64,000 nt of DNA from Muricea muricata (taxonomy: Eukaryota; Cnidaria; Anthozoa; Malacalcyonacea; Plexauridae), in contig OY979718.1 in the NCBI GenBank assembly GCA_963855995.1, positions 29,173,282 to 29,237,281 on the forward strand, written 5' to 3'. Below the pieces are notes generated by a model. It was not told the origin of the DNA, made no database searches, and saw only the letters and a list, made by a program, of their open reading frames with translations. A program made the translations under genes and the position numbers. The number at the start of each line of letters is the position of its first letter. The stretch's first letter is position 1. This document shows, piece after piece, positions 24,840-36,500 of the stretch.

Positions 24840-25130
24840 TTGAGTTAAATTTCTCTTGCTTGGATGAAGATGGCTACATCAGACGTGATTACTGCATCGT
24901 CCTGTTCCAAAACATCACCAACCATTTGTGAATCCTTCGACACTGTATACAGAGTGGTAAAATCGGTATAGGAGCCTTTGATCGTAGGACAATATCCAAT
25001 TTGTCTCAATGGTAGAACTGTAGTGTTTGAGTTAGATTGATACGCTCCAAAGCTATGAACTTGCTGGATGTTGTCCAGAGAAATTCCAGCCTGCTTTAGG
25101 CACACTAGCTACATGCGTAGAAGCGCTCAA
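24840..25130 (-). pseudogene. D block, 24.9-kb copy
   Basis: The open frame covers SLDNIQQVHSFGAYQSN, RQIGYCPTIKGSYTDFTTLY and VITSDVAIFIQAREI, and is then lost. It resembles the copy at 36.2-36.5 kb, 11.35 kb away. Confidence 0.65.
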
Positions 25131-25372
25131 GTTACATCCAGGTTCAGACCTTCGGAGACGACTGTGCTATCACCCTTTAGGTATCAATTTTTACATTTCT
25201 ACCACAAAAATTTGAGCACTTTGCCGAAAACAACTATGTCATTAGCCCCACAATAAAAGAAAGGCTTGCCTATCATCACTGGAACAAAAGTGCAGATTCT
25301 TAATGATAAATTCTTGCCTTGTCTTATACGGAATTTTTACTAAATGCTGATGAATCTGTTTGTGCATTGTTA

Positions 25373-25930
25373 ACAATTGGATATGGTCCAATGATCAAAG
25401 GCTCCTATACCGAGTTTACCACTGTGTATACAGTAATGAGGCATGCACAAATTCTTAGTTATGCTTTGGAACAGGACGATGCAGTAATCGCGTCTGAAAT
25501 AGCAATCTTCTTCAAAGCAAAAGAAATTCAACTGAAGTTTTTCGAAGAATCATCAAACACCTTGATTCGCCTTGGAGGATTACACAGCGCACTCAACTAC
25601 ATGTGTTTGCTGGGTAAGAAGTTTCGTTTTTATGTTTGGGCTTTAGGAAATATTTCAGTCTTTGGTTTCATGATATTTATTACATTATCTGTTTTTAATG
25701 ATATTTAGTAACTTAACCTTCCCAAATACAAAGAAGTCAGGGGTTCAGTTCGTCCTTGGAATCCATCGCCTCCTCAAAGCCCAGCTCCGAAAATCGTTCT
25801 TGGCCATCCAAGATTCGAGTGAGAAGATACAGAAAGAAATTTAGAAGTGCTTCAACTGAAGTAAGTAGTAATAACATGTAGAAAAAAATAGTAAGACCTT
25901 TCATGCATCGCACAGGTCGAGAATTCTTTT
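25373..25930 (+). repeat. inverted piece of array unit (D and A blocks on the plus strand)
   Basis: Here the unit reads on the opposite strand: IGYGPMIKGSYTEFTTVY, IFFKAKEIQLKFFEE and LIRLGGLHSALNYMCLLG^GTAAGAAG lie forward at 25373-25615, followed by a forward A block up to about 25930. Sequence on both sides has normal orientation and matches 36.5-36.77 and 37.39-37.75 kb, while the inverted part matches the reverse complement of about 36.8-37.39 kb. Confidence 0.8.
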
Positions 25931-26637
25931 AAGTTAGACTGATACCCTTTTAAGCTGGGAACCTTCTTCGTGTTGTCCGGGAAATTTCCAGTTTGCATTA
26001 GGTAGGCTAACTGCATGCGTAGAAGTGCTCAAGTTACATCCAGGTTCAGATATTCAGAGAGCACTGTTCTATCATTCTTTAGTTGTCAAATTCTGTACAA
26101 ATTTGTACTACGAAACTTTTGAGCATTTTGGCACAAACAACTATTTCATTAGTCTCGCCATAGAAGATTGACTTTCGTGTCATCACAGCATCAAAAGTGC
26201 ACATTTTTAATAATAAATTCTTAACTTATCTTATGGGGTTACTTTCACAAAATGTTGATGAATCTGTTTCTGGGAATTTTTTGACGTTTGTGACCATTGT
26301 GATGTCAGGGACCAAATAAAGCACGTCTTAAGCACTCGCGACCTGCGTGATCTATGAAAGGTCTTAACATTGTCGTCATAATTATATTACTACTTAATTC
26401 AGTTGAAGAATTTCTCAATTGTTTTAATCGTCACACGCGCATCGCTGATGGTGACGACTGATCTTCGGAATTCGTCTCCGTTGACAAGCTGGATTCCGAG
26501 GACAAAATGGACTCCTGACTGCTTTGCGTCTGCGAAGGTTAAGTTACTAAAAATCATTAAAAACCGATAATGTAATAAATGTCATAAAATCATAGAATGA
26601 AATATTTCCTATAGCCGATACATAAAATGGAAACTTC

Positions 26638-27030
26638 TTACTTGCGAAAGTCAGGTAGTTGAGTGCGCTGGGTAATCCTCCAAGACGAACTACGGTGTTT
26701 GAAAATTCTTCGGAAAAATTCATTTGAGTTTCTTTTGCTTGGATGAAGATACCTATATCAGACATGGTTTCTGCATCGAGCTGTTCCAAAACATCACCAA
26801 CCATTTGTGCATCTTTCGAGACTGTATACACAGTGGTAAAATCGCTACGAAACCTTCGATCAAGGCACAATATCTGATTTTGCAAAATCGTAGAAGTGCG
26901 GGGTTTAAGAAAGATTGATACCCTTCCAAGCTTCACAGCTTGTTCCGACTTGCTACTCATTGTCCGGGGAAATTCCAATTTGCATTAGGCAGAATAGCTG
27001 CATGCGTAGAAGCGCTCAAGTTATATCCAT
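26638..27030 (-). pseudogene. D block, 26.6-kb copy
   Basis: The second half is open (SDFTTVYTVSKDAQMVGDV, then VVRLGGLPSALNYLTFA). The first half is in another frame, with the shift near 26860. The donor has changed to GCAAGTAAG. It matches the copy at 38.1-38.4 kb. Confidence 0.65.
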
Positions 27031-28864
27031 GTGCAGATCTTAAGAGAGGAGTGTGCTATCATTCTTCAGGTGTCCTTTTCTTCATTAATCCCAAAAAAAT
27101 TTGAGCATTTTGATGAAAACCACACAGTCTTTAGTCCCATCATAGAAGAAAAACTTCCGATTCATCACAAAATCCAAAGTGCACATTTTAATGATAAATT
27201 CTTCCTTCCCTTATAGAGATAATTTCACTAAATGTTGATGAAACTGTTTCTGCCAATATCGGACGTTTGTGATCATTGTTATTTCAGAGACTAAAAAAAG
27301 CACGTCATAATCACTCTCGACCAGTGTGATCTGTGAAAGGTCTTAAAATTTTCGTTAACATGTTAGTACTACTTACTTCAGTTCAAGCACTTCTCAATTT
27401 TTTTTATCGTCTCACCCAAATCGCTGATGGAGTCCGTTGACGAACTGGATTCCGAGGATTAAATGGACTCCTGACTGCTTTGTGTCTGCGAACGTTAAGT
27501 TACTAAAAATCATTAAAAACTGATAATGTAATAAATATCATAAAACCATGGACTGAAATATTTCCTAAAGCATATACATAAAAAGGTAACTTCTTACTTA
27601 CGAATGACAGGTAGTTGAGTGCCCTGGGTAATCTTCAAAGACGAGCCACGGTGTTTAAAAATTCTTCGGAAAACTTCATTTGAGTTTATTTTTCTTGGAT
27701 GAAGTTGGCTACATCACACATGGACACTGCATCGAGCTGTTCTCAAAGATCTTCAACCATTTGTGCATCCTTCGAGACTGTATACACAGTGGTAAAATCA
27801 ATTTTTGCACAATGGTAGAACTGCCGGGTTTAAGATCGATTGATACCCTCCTAAGCTGGGAGCCTGCTGCATGTTGTCCGGGAAAGTTCCACTTTGTATT
27901 AGGCTTGCTACAGGTGCATCCGTAAAAGCGCTAAAGCAATATCCATGCTCAGATCTTCATAGAGGGCTGCACTATCATTCGCTAGGTGCACTTTCTGAAT
28001 TTATGAAACAAAAAATTTGAGCATTTTGTCGAAAACAACTATGTCATTAGTCTTACCATAGAAGACAGGCTTCCTAATCATCACATCCTCCAAAATGCAC
28101 ATTTTAAATAATAAACTCTTCTCTTCTTTTATAGGGGATTTTCACTAAACGTTGATGAATCTCTTTCTGACACTTTCGAACGTTTGTGATCATTGTGATT
28201 TAAGGGGCTAAAAAAGCACGTCTTAAGCACTCTTGACCAGTGTGATGTATGAAAAATCTCATCATTATCGTGAACTTGTTATTACTACTAATTTCAGTTC
28301 GAGGACGTCTCAATCTCTTTCTTTATCTTCTCATTTGAATCTCGGATGGTAATGAACGATTTTCGGAACTGCACCCGGAGAAGGCGCTGGATTCCGAGGA
28401 CGAACTAAACTCCAAACTGCTTTTTTTCTTGGAAGGTTTAGTTACTAAAAATCATTAAGAACACATAATGTAATAAATATCATGAAATCATGGACTGCCT
28501 CTTTCGGACGTTTGTTATCATTTTGAATTATGGGGCAAAAAAAGCACCTCTTAAGCACTCTTAACTTGTGTAATCTATGAAATGTCTTAATATTTTTTCA
28601 ACATGTTATGACTACTTACTTCAGTTGAAGCATTTCTCAATTTTTTTCTGTATCGTCTCACTCGAATCTCTGATGGTGACGAATGATCTTCGGAATCGGA
28701 CTCCGTTCACGAACTGCATTCCGAGGAGAAACTTGACTCCTGACTACATTTTGTCTGCGAAGATTAATTTATCGAAAATCATTAGAAACAGATAATGTAA
28801 TAAACAGCATTAAGCTATTGACTGAAATATATTCTAAAGCTGTTGCATAAAAACGAAATTTATT

Positions 28865-29035
28865 ACCTAGCAAAGACAGGAAGTTGAGTGCGGTGTGTAA
28901 TCCTCCAAGAAAGACCACGCTGTTTGATAATTCTTCGGAAAACTTCAATTGAATTTCTTTTGCTTGGATGAAGATTGTTCCATCAAACGTTATTTCATCA
29001 TCGCGCTTTTCAAAGCGCAAAATCGCTCAAATTAC
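28865..29035 (-). pseudogene. D block, 28.9-kb truncated copy
   Basis: Only the C-terminal half remains (TFDGTIFIQAKEIQLKFSEE and LHTALNFLSLLG). A deletion after about 29013 joins it directly to the D-B intron region of the next unit. Confidence 0.65.
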
Positions 29036-32000
29036 TTCCATTCTCAGATCTTCAGAGAGGACTGAGCTATTGTCCTTTAAGTATCAACTTCTACATTTAC
29101 TGCACAAAAAATTTGAGCATTTTGTGGAAATGTGAGCTATTAGTCTTACAATAGAAGATGGGCTTTCCAGCATTCACAGCATCCAAAATACACATTTTAT
29201 ACAATAAACCCTTAACTTCTCTTATAGGGGTGTCTTTACTAAATGTTGATGAATCTGTTTGTGCCACTTTCGGACGTTTGTGACCATTGTGATTTACGGG
29301 GTCAAAAAACGAACGTCTTAAGCACTCTTAACTCGTGTGATCTATGAAAGGTCTTAATATTTTCGTCAACATGTTATGACTACTTACTTCAGTTGAAGCA
29401 CTTCTCATTTTTTTCTGTATCGTCTCAATCGAATCTCTGATGGTGACGAATGATCTGCGGAATTTGACTCCGTTCACGAACTGGATTCCGAGGAGAAACT
29501 GGACTCCTGACTGCTTTGTGTCTGCGAAGATTAAGTTCTTGAAAATCATTAGAAACTGATAATGTAAAAAGTATCATTAAGCTATTGACTGAAATGTTTC
29601 CTAAAGCCGATACATAAGAAAGAAACTTATTATACCCAGGAAAGACAGGAAGTTGAGTGTGGTGTATAATCCTCCAAGACGAACCACGGTGTTTTATAAT
29701 TCTTCGGAAAACTTCAGTTTAATTTCTTTTGCTTGGATGAAGATGGCTACTTCAGACATGGTTACTGCATCGAGCTGCTCCAAAACATAACCAACAACTT
29801 GTGCATCCTTCGAGACGGTATACACAGTGGTAAAATTGGTATAGGGGTCTCTGATCATGGGCAATATCCAATTTGTAAAAGTAGAACTAAAGGGTTTTAG
29901 ATAGATTGATACCCTCCTAAGCTAGGAGCTTGCTGCATGTTGTCCAAGGAAAATCAAAGTTGTAAAAGGAAGGCTAGCGGTATGCGTAAAATCGCTCAAG
30001 TTACTTCCATGCTCAGATCTTAAGAGAGGATTGAGCTATCGTTTTTTAAGTGTCAATTTCTACATTTATTCCACAAAAAATTATAGCATTTTGGCGAAAA
30101 ACCTATCTCATTAGACTTACCATAGAAGATGGGTTATCCAGTCATCACAGCATCCAAAATACACATTTCAAATAATAAACTCTTACCTTCTCTTATAAGG
30201 GTATTCTCACTAATTGATCTTCTTCTGCCACTTTCGGACGTTTGTCATCATTGGGATTTACGGGCCAAAAAAAGAGCGTCTTAAGCACTCTCGACCTGCG
30301 CGATGTATGAAAGGTCTAACTTATTATTATCGTCAACATGTTGCTACTACTTGCTTCAGTTCAAGGACTTCTCGATTTTTTTCCGTATCTTCTTACTCGA
30401 TTCTGGGATGGTCCAGAACAATTTTTGGAGCTGCAGTCCGAAGAGGCGCTAGATTCCGATGACGAACTGAACTCCTTACTGCTTTGTATCTGGGAAGGTC
30501 AAGTTACCAAAAATCATCAAAAACCGATAATGTAATAAATATCATGAAACAATAGACAGAAATATTTCCTAACGGCAATACAAAAAAACGAAACTTCTTA
30601 CCCAGCAGAGACAGGAAGTTGAGTGCGCTGTGTAATCCTAAAAGATGAACGAAAGTCTTTTAAAATTCTACGGAGAACTTCAGTAGAATTTCTCTTGCTT
30701 GGATAAAGATTGCTACTTCAGACGTGATTACTGCATCGTTCTCTTCCAAAACATCACAAACCATTTGTGCATCCTCCGAGACTGTATACACAGTGGTAAA
30801 ATTGGTATAGGAGCCTTTGATCAAGGGACCATATCCAATTTGTCACAATGGTAGAACAGTAGTGTTTAAGTTAGATTGATACGGGGAAATTCCACTTTGC
30901 ATTAGACAGGCTAGCGCATGCGCAAAAGCGCCTAAGTTATATTCATTTTTAGATCTTAAGAGAGGACTGTGCTGTCATTCTTCAGGTGTCATTTTCTACA
31001 TTTATCGCAAAAAAAATTTAAGCATTTTGCTGAAAAGCACCGAGTCTTTAGTCTCACCATAGAAGAGAAACTTCCGTGTCATCGCATTATTTAAAGTGCA
31101 CAGTTAAATAATAAATTCGTACCCTCCCTTATAAGGATATTTTCACCAAATGTTGATGAATCTGTTTCTGCCAATTTCAGACGTTTGTGATCATTGTTAT
31201 TTCAGGGACTAAAAAAAAGCACGTCATAAGCACTCTCGACCTGTGTGATTTTTTAAAGGTCTTAATATTTTCGTCAAAATTATATTACTACTTACTTCAG
31301 TTGAGGAATTTCTCAGTTGTTTTTATTACCTCACGTGGGTCGCTGATGGTGACGAATGATCTTCGGAATTGGACTCCGCTGACGAGCTGGATTCCGAGGA
31401 CAAAATGGATTCTTGACTGCTTTGTGTCTGCGAAGGTTAAGTTACTAAAAATCATTAAAAACTGATAATGTAATAAATATCATAAAACTATTTGACTGAA
31501 ATATTTCCTAAAGCATATACATGAAAAGGTAACTTCTTATTTACGAAAGACAGGTAGTTGAGTGCCCTGGGTAATCTTCAAAGACGAACAACCGTGTTTG
31601 AAAATTATTCGGAAAACTTCTTTCAGTTTATTTTTCTTGGATGAAGATGGCAACATCTGACATGTACACTGCACCGAGCTGTTCCAACAGATCACCAGCC
31701 ATTTGTGCTTCCTTCGAGACTGTATACACAGTGATAAAATCGGTACAAGAGGCTTTAATCATGGGACAATATCAAATTTTGCACAATGGTAGAACTGCCG
31801 AGTTTAAGATGGATTGATACCCTCCTAAGCTCGGAACTTGCTCCATGTTGTACGGGGAAGTTCCACTTAGCATTAGGCTGGCTAGCTTCATGCGGAAAAG
31901 TGCTAAAGCTGCATCCATGCTCAGATCTTCATAGAGGGCTGTACTATCATTCTCTAGGTGTCACTTTCTGAATTTATACCACAAAATATTTGAGCATGTT

Positions 32001-33430
32001 GTCGAAAACATCTATGTTATTAGTCTTACCACAGCAGACAGGCTTCCCAATCATTACAGCATCTAAAATGCACATTTTAAATAATAAACTCTTACCTTCT
32101 TTTATAGGAGTATTTTCACTAATTGTCGATGAATCTCTTTCTGCCACTTTCGAACGTTTGTGATCATTGTGATTTAAAAGGCTAAACAAAGGACGTCTTA
32201 AGCACTCTTGACCTGTGTGAGGTATGAAAATTCTTATCATTATAGTGAACATGTTATTACTACTAACTTCAGTTCAAGGACGTCTAAATCTCTTTCTGTA
32301 TCTTCTCACTCGAATCTCGGATGGTCATGAACGATTTTCGGAACTGCACCCGGAGAAGGCGCTGGATTCCGAGGACGAACTATACTCCAAGCTGTTTTTT
32401 TTCTGGGAAGGTTAAGTTACTAAAAATCATTAAAAACATATAATGTGATAAATATCATTAAACCATAGACTGAAATATTTCCTAATGCCGATATATAAAA
32501 ACAAAACTACTTATCTAGGAAAGACAGGTAGTTGAGTGTGATGTGTAAATCCTCCAAAACCCAAACACGGTGATTGAAAATTCTGCGGAAAACTTCATTT
32601 GAGTTTCTTTTGCTTCTTTTAGTTTCTTTTGTCACAATCGTAGAACTTTTATGTTTAAGTGTTTAAGTTAAATTAAACGCCTCGTAAGCTGGGAACGCCC
32701 TGGGACGCTCTCCTAAGCTGGGAACTTGCTGCGTGTTGTCCGGAGAAATACCACATTGCATTGGATAGGTTAGATGCATCCGTGTAAGCGCTCAAACTAC
32801 ATCCATGCTCAGATCTTCAGAGAACGAGCTCTGCTATCATTCTCTGGGTGTTACTTTCTGCTTTACTACCACCAAATATTTGAGCACTTTGTCGAAAACA
32901 ACTATGTAATTAGTGTTACCATAGACGAGGGGCTTTCCCAATCATAACTGCACCAAAAATGCACATATTGAATAATAAGCTATTACCCTTTCTTATAGGG
33001 GTATTTTCACTAAATGTTGACGAATCTGTTTCTGCCTCTTTCGCGCGTTTGTGCTCATTGTGATTTACAAGGCCAGAAAAAGCACGTCTTCAGCACTCTC
33101 GACCTGTGTGATGTATGAAAGTTCTTATTATTATCGTCAACAGGCTATTACTACTTACTTCTTTTTAATCACTTCTCAATTTTTTCTGCATCGTCTCACT
33201 CGAATCTCTGATGGCGACGAATGATCTTCGGAATTGGACTCCGTTCACGAAGTGGATTCCGAGGAGAAACTTGACTCCAGAAAGCTTTGTATTTGCGAAG
33301 GTTAAGTTGTTGAAAATCATTAAAAACTGATAATGTAATAATGACTGAAATATTTCCTAAAGCCGATACACAAAAACAAAACTTCTTACCCAGCAAAGAC
33401 AGGGAACTTAGTGCGCTGTGTAATCCTTAA

Positions 33431-33538
33431 AGTGCTTATAAACCCAAAATGGGTTATTGGTGATTCAGATAGAGCTAAAAAAGTTAGTTAATAAGTTATG
33501 ATTTAGTTTTTTCGTTAAGCGTTTAGTTACGGAGATAA
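33431..33538 (+). repeat. left terminal inverted repeat of the TTAA element
   Basis: About 108 bp matched, at roughly 88% by eye, by the reverse complement of the right end. The first 22 bases are identical at the two ends. Confidence 0.85.
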
Positions 33539-33686
33539 CCGGGCTCAAAGCAGCCAGCTCGTTGAAAAAGTGCGCGCCTGTGGGAGACTGGATCCCAGGA
33601 ACATGATTATGTACTTTATATACAATTACATAGTAATTTTAGTCTCGAAGCTCAAAAATCAGCTATTTTTGCGTAAAAAAGTCGGA

Positions 33687-34656
33687 ATGCCTGACTCAAA
33701 TTCATTCTCAAGTACACATAGCAAGGCTTCTACGAGCACGCCTCTTGAAATCGAAGATGAACAGTACGAAAGTGAAAATTTGATTGAAAAATCACACGAT
33801 GAAGGCACTCAAGGTAGCCATGATGGCGAAAACTATTACATGGATGCTTACTCAGACGAGCCAATTGCTGACGAAAATTGGCTTCAAGAGTATTACCAGA
33901 GGCGGGAAGAGGAAGCTGAAAAAGTTAAAGAATTACAACTTCGATGGAATGAGAGTAAACCTGTAACATCATGGTAATTTTCGTACAATTTTTATTTTTT
34001 GCCATGTACGTCACTTGGTATGTGTTTTACATCATATGCGCAAATTAAATTTTCAACAAACTGAGAGTTGCCTTATTAATTAAAGAGCATTGTCATTTAC
34101 ATTTCATAATTACTGTAAAGTGGGTTTATTTAAATTCATTCTACCATCAATATTCGTTCCATAGGTGCACTTGTGGCACTGGATTGTTGCAAAATGCCAA
34201 ACAATGCTGTTGTTGCCTGGAGATCGAAAATTGCTTACAGTTCATTGAAGTTTATTGTAAAGATGGTAAAGGAGCACTGAAATGTATAACAGATCACCCC
34301 GGTTTTCCAGCTGTTTGCCTCAACGAGTGGTCGTCGTTAGAGATTGCGGCTGATAATTATAAAACTCGAGATGGTCGGCGTTACAGACAGAGTGGTTCAA
34401 AAGAAAGGTAGACTTATTACCATTCACTTTAGCTGAAGATGTAACTATTATGTAACCTTGATATGTATTTTTCCAATATAGGTTTCTTCAAGGTGTTGCA
34501 TATAGACAGTTCACACGGATGGTACATGGTCGGTTAAGGGATAAAAGAATACCATTGCCTTCTTGTGCATTTAATACTGCTATTCGTTCCACTTTTAAGC
34601 TTGATCATGCATTTACTGGCTCTGATGATATTGAAACAGATGACGAGAGTCAATAA
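33687..34656 (+). CDS. P2X7-receptor C-terminal-domain-like zinc protein (P2RX7_C family), 3 exons
   Basis: Three exons fit exactly: 33687-33973 (ends TG^GTAATT), 34165-34407 (after CCATAG, ends AG^GTAGAC) and 34482-34656 (after AATATAG, ends TAA). Both junctions split a codon at phase 2, and the total is 705 nt, 234 residues plus stop. The N-terminus (about 1-85) is acidic and low-complexity. Residues about 96-230 carry the Cys-rich domain known from the cytoplasmic tail of vertebrate P2X7: WCTCGTG, a CCCC run, ITDHPGFPAVCLNEW, GVAYRQFTRMVHG, PLPSCAFNTAIR and FTGSDD. In that family the cysteines bind zinc. No membrane segment is present, so this is a free-standing domain, not a receptor. The reading is undamaged although it sits inside a transposon. 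The start ATG is the first downstream of the repeat with a coding-like continuation; an in-frame ORF extends back to 33570. Confidence 0.85.
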
Positions 34657-35546
34657 TTATCTTTGAATGGGTACAGACATGTTTTTAATATGCTAGCCCA
34701 CTATTAGAAATTCAAAGACTTAAGTATCTAATCTGAAGTATATAAAATCTTTTAACAGCTACAATAATTTCTGTTAATTATGTCTCTACACAATTGCAAG
34801 TAAATGTTACATGTGCTCTGAGAAATAGCATCTTGCATAAAAATGAACAAACTTGTATGACAATATTTTCTAGTTATACCACATGAAAATTAATTTTTCA
34901 CTCAACGTTAACTTGAATGAATTTGAATTTTATCATCATCCCCCTGCCCTCCCCCTACTAATTATTGATTCTATCGGCCACTCAAGAATCTTGAGCATCT
35001 CAAAATACTCGGTCAAACAGTGTTATTATTAAGTTCTTCGTAAGTTTGCATGGTGAGCATCAATATCAGTTAGTATTACCTAAAGTTTGTTTTCATAACC
35101 CAGCTTGACAAGATGCTATCTTGGGAGTATATTTTCCATTGACTGGCAGGTTTTTACATTCAGAGACATCTGTGTTGGATTAATATGTGCATAATTAAAG
35201 GATTACTGCCACACCATGGCATTGTGTGCTCAATTTGCTTATGGCAGCCATTTTATCTGGGACACCAAGATAAAAACTTTTTATAATCCATCTAATAACA
35301 AATCAATTTATTTGAAAATCTTTGCTTATTTAACCTGATTGTTACTGGTATGGAAGCAAACAAATACTTTTTGATATTACTTTTAATTTTTGACAAAATC
35401 TAACAAAATGTAAACAATAACAAAAGCCTGCAATACTATGGTGTGACAGTAATCCTTTAAACAAAAAAAATATTTTTGGTAATGGTAAACAAGTGCTTCT
35501 GTAATATATACATTCCAAGTGCAATGCAGTGTAAGTTTGGTTTGTT
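34657..35546. other. interior of the TTAA element without a gene
   Basis: AT-rich spacer between the two convergent genes. Frames are short. No catalytic DDE-type transposase sequence was recognised on either strand. Confidence 0.5.
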
Positions 35547-35914
35547 TTATTTCTTGGACAGGAAGCTACATTTTTGTAACCTTTCATAGGCAATGCACAT
35601 CTTGCATTTTGGTGCATTTCTTTTTGGTTTGGTGCTGGTAGTTGATGCAGCTGGAACTGTGTAAAATAACGTATGAAGCATCAGTACTGGGTATAATACT
35701 CGAAACATTCTGGCGTAAAGTGTTTCGAGCAAACAACAGACGAACCTGTTGGCGTCCATTTATCTCGCCTCCGTCGATCAAAGTCCATCCATTTCTTCCT
35801 TCGTTTTACTGCGTCGGATGAGCTTTCATCCCAAAATGGTATCTGGTACAAGAATATATCATTTTCCTTGTCTGTAGTATTAGAACACCCGTAAACAACG
35901 CATCTTTCAGGCAT
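35547..35914 (-). pseudogene. THAP zinc-finger domain ORF, probably frameshifted
   Basis: Starting at 35914 the frame reads MPERCVVYGCSN, then KKWMDFDRR and VVCSKHFTPECFEYY. This is the full THAP signature (C-x4-C ... W ... C-x2-H followed by F-x-P-x-x-F), a DNA-binding zinc finger found in P-element and Kolobok transposases and in host THAP proteins. The frame ends at 35681 just after the domain. A Lys-rich continuation (TKPKRNAPKCKMCIAY) is open in a neighbouring frame down to 35547, suggesting a small indel near 35700, or a short intron with the acceptor TTTTACACAG. It could be the DNA-binding part of the element's own transposase. Confidence 0.75.
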
Positions 35915-36067
35915 TTTTCCACAAAAAACTACGGTGACACATGCATTCGCAATAGAACGCGCCTAGTGACTGCGAAAATTGGTTCCTGGGACCCAGGCCT
36001 TTAAGCATAAAATTTAGATGCGCACTTTTTTTCCCAAATGTGGCCAAACTAGCACGTTTGACTGCAT

Positions 36068-36175
36068 TTATCTCCACAACTAAACGCTCAACAAAAAAAC
36101 TAAATTACAACTTACTAACTAACTTTTTGAGCTCTATTTGGATCACCAAAAAACCATTTTGGGTTTATAAGCACT
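36068..36175 (-). repeat. right terminal inverted repeat of the TTAA element
   Basis: Mirror of 33431-33538, ending GGGTTTATAAGCACT directly before TTAA. A WGGATCACCAAA-like block and the poly-T tract are also shared. Confidence 0.85.
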
Positions 36176-36196
36176 TTAAAGACAAACGACGGTGTT

Positions 36197-36500
36197 TCAA
36201 AATTCTTCAGAAAACTTTATTTGAATTTCTTTTTCTTCGATGAAGATGGCTACATCAGACGTGATTACTGCATCGTCCTGTTCCAAAACATCACTAAGCA
36301 TTTGTCCATGCTTTGAGACTGTATACACAGTGGTAGGACAGGTATGGGAGCTTTTCATCATAGGAGAATATCCAATTTTATACAATGGTAGAACTGCATG
36401 GTTTAAGATAGATTGATACCCTCCAAAGCTATGAACTTGCTGGATGTTGTCCAGAGAAATTCCAGTCTGCAGTAGGCACACTAGCTACATGCGTAGAAGC
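36197..36500 (-). pseudogene. D block, 36.2-kb copy
   Basis: Open through SLDNIQQVHSFGGYQS, YKIGYSPMMKSSHTCPTTVY and VITSDVAIFIEEKEIQIKF, stopping at SEEF. Its 3' part is on the other side of the transposon (33.36-33.43 kb). Confidence 0.7.

Larger units (their letters stand above)
8214..33426 (-). repeat. 970-bp exon-like tandem array, segment 2
   Basis: About 26 head-to-tail units. The landmark TTTCACTAAATGTTGATGA recurs near 8654, 9629, 10597, 11558, 12540, 13547, 14512, 15149, 16112, 16952, 18247, 19211, 20189, 21488, 22458, 23424, 24409, 26248, 27226, 28140, 29238, 30208, 31150, 32117 and 33009, so the usual step is 960-1000 bp. Minus-strand order in a unit: D block (about 350 bp) ending CTTTGCTGG^GTAAG; intron of about 125 bp with a TTAACTTAACCTTCGCAG acceptor; A block (135 bp) ending CAACTGAA^GTAAGT; intron of about 65 bp ending GATCACACAG; B block (about 110-130 bp). 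A has an ancestral Ser/Glu-rich frame (SSESSSSTESNSEDHSSPSE) ending in RVRRYRKKLRSASTE. B in the same phase reads VESAYDVLFLVP and later NVRNWQKQIHQHLVKIS. Nearly every copy has some lesion in at least one block. Shortened or internally deleted units occur near 14.9-15.1, 16.15, 17.3, 28.5 and 30.9 kb. D blocks not listed separately lie near 10.98-11.40, 11.96-12.34, 15.55-15.91, 18.64-19.06, 21.88-22.26, 23.83-24.22, 27.60-27.95, 29.63-30.01, 30.60-30.90, 31.54-31.92 and 32.52-32.83 kb. Confidence 0.9.
33427..36179. mobile_element. TTAA-flanked DNA transposon carrying P2RX7_C-like and THAP genes
   Basis: The element (33431-36175, 2745 bp) is bounded by TTAA on both sides (33427-33430 and 36176-36179). 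Both ends begin AGTGCTTATAAACCCAAAAT. Removing it plus one TTAA recreates the unit sequence found elsewhere (GTGTAATCCTTAAAGAC), so the insertion site in the array is clear. It carries a forward three-exon gene (33687-34656) and a reverse THAP ORF. TTAA targets with a THAP domain suggest the Kolobok superfamily; piggyBac also uses TTAA. There is no room for a full transposase, so it is probably non-autonomous. Confidence 0.85.

Noticed and set aside
33425..36181. 8-bp target duplication CCTTAAAG/CTTTAAAG (P-element or hAT type)
   Set aside because: It needs a mismatch, whereas TTAA with perfectly matching 22-bp ends explains both junctions and the empty site.
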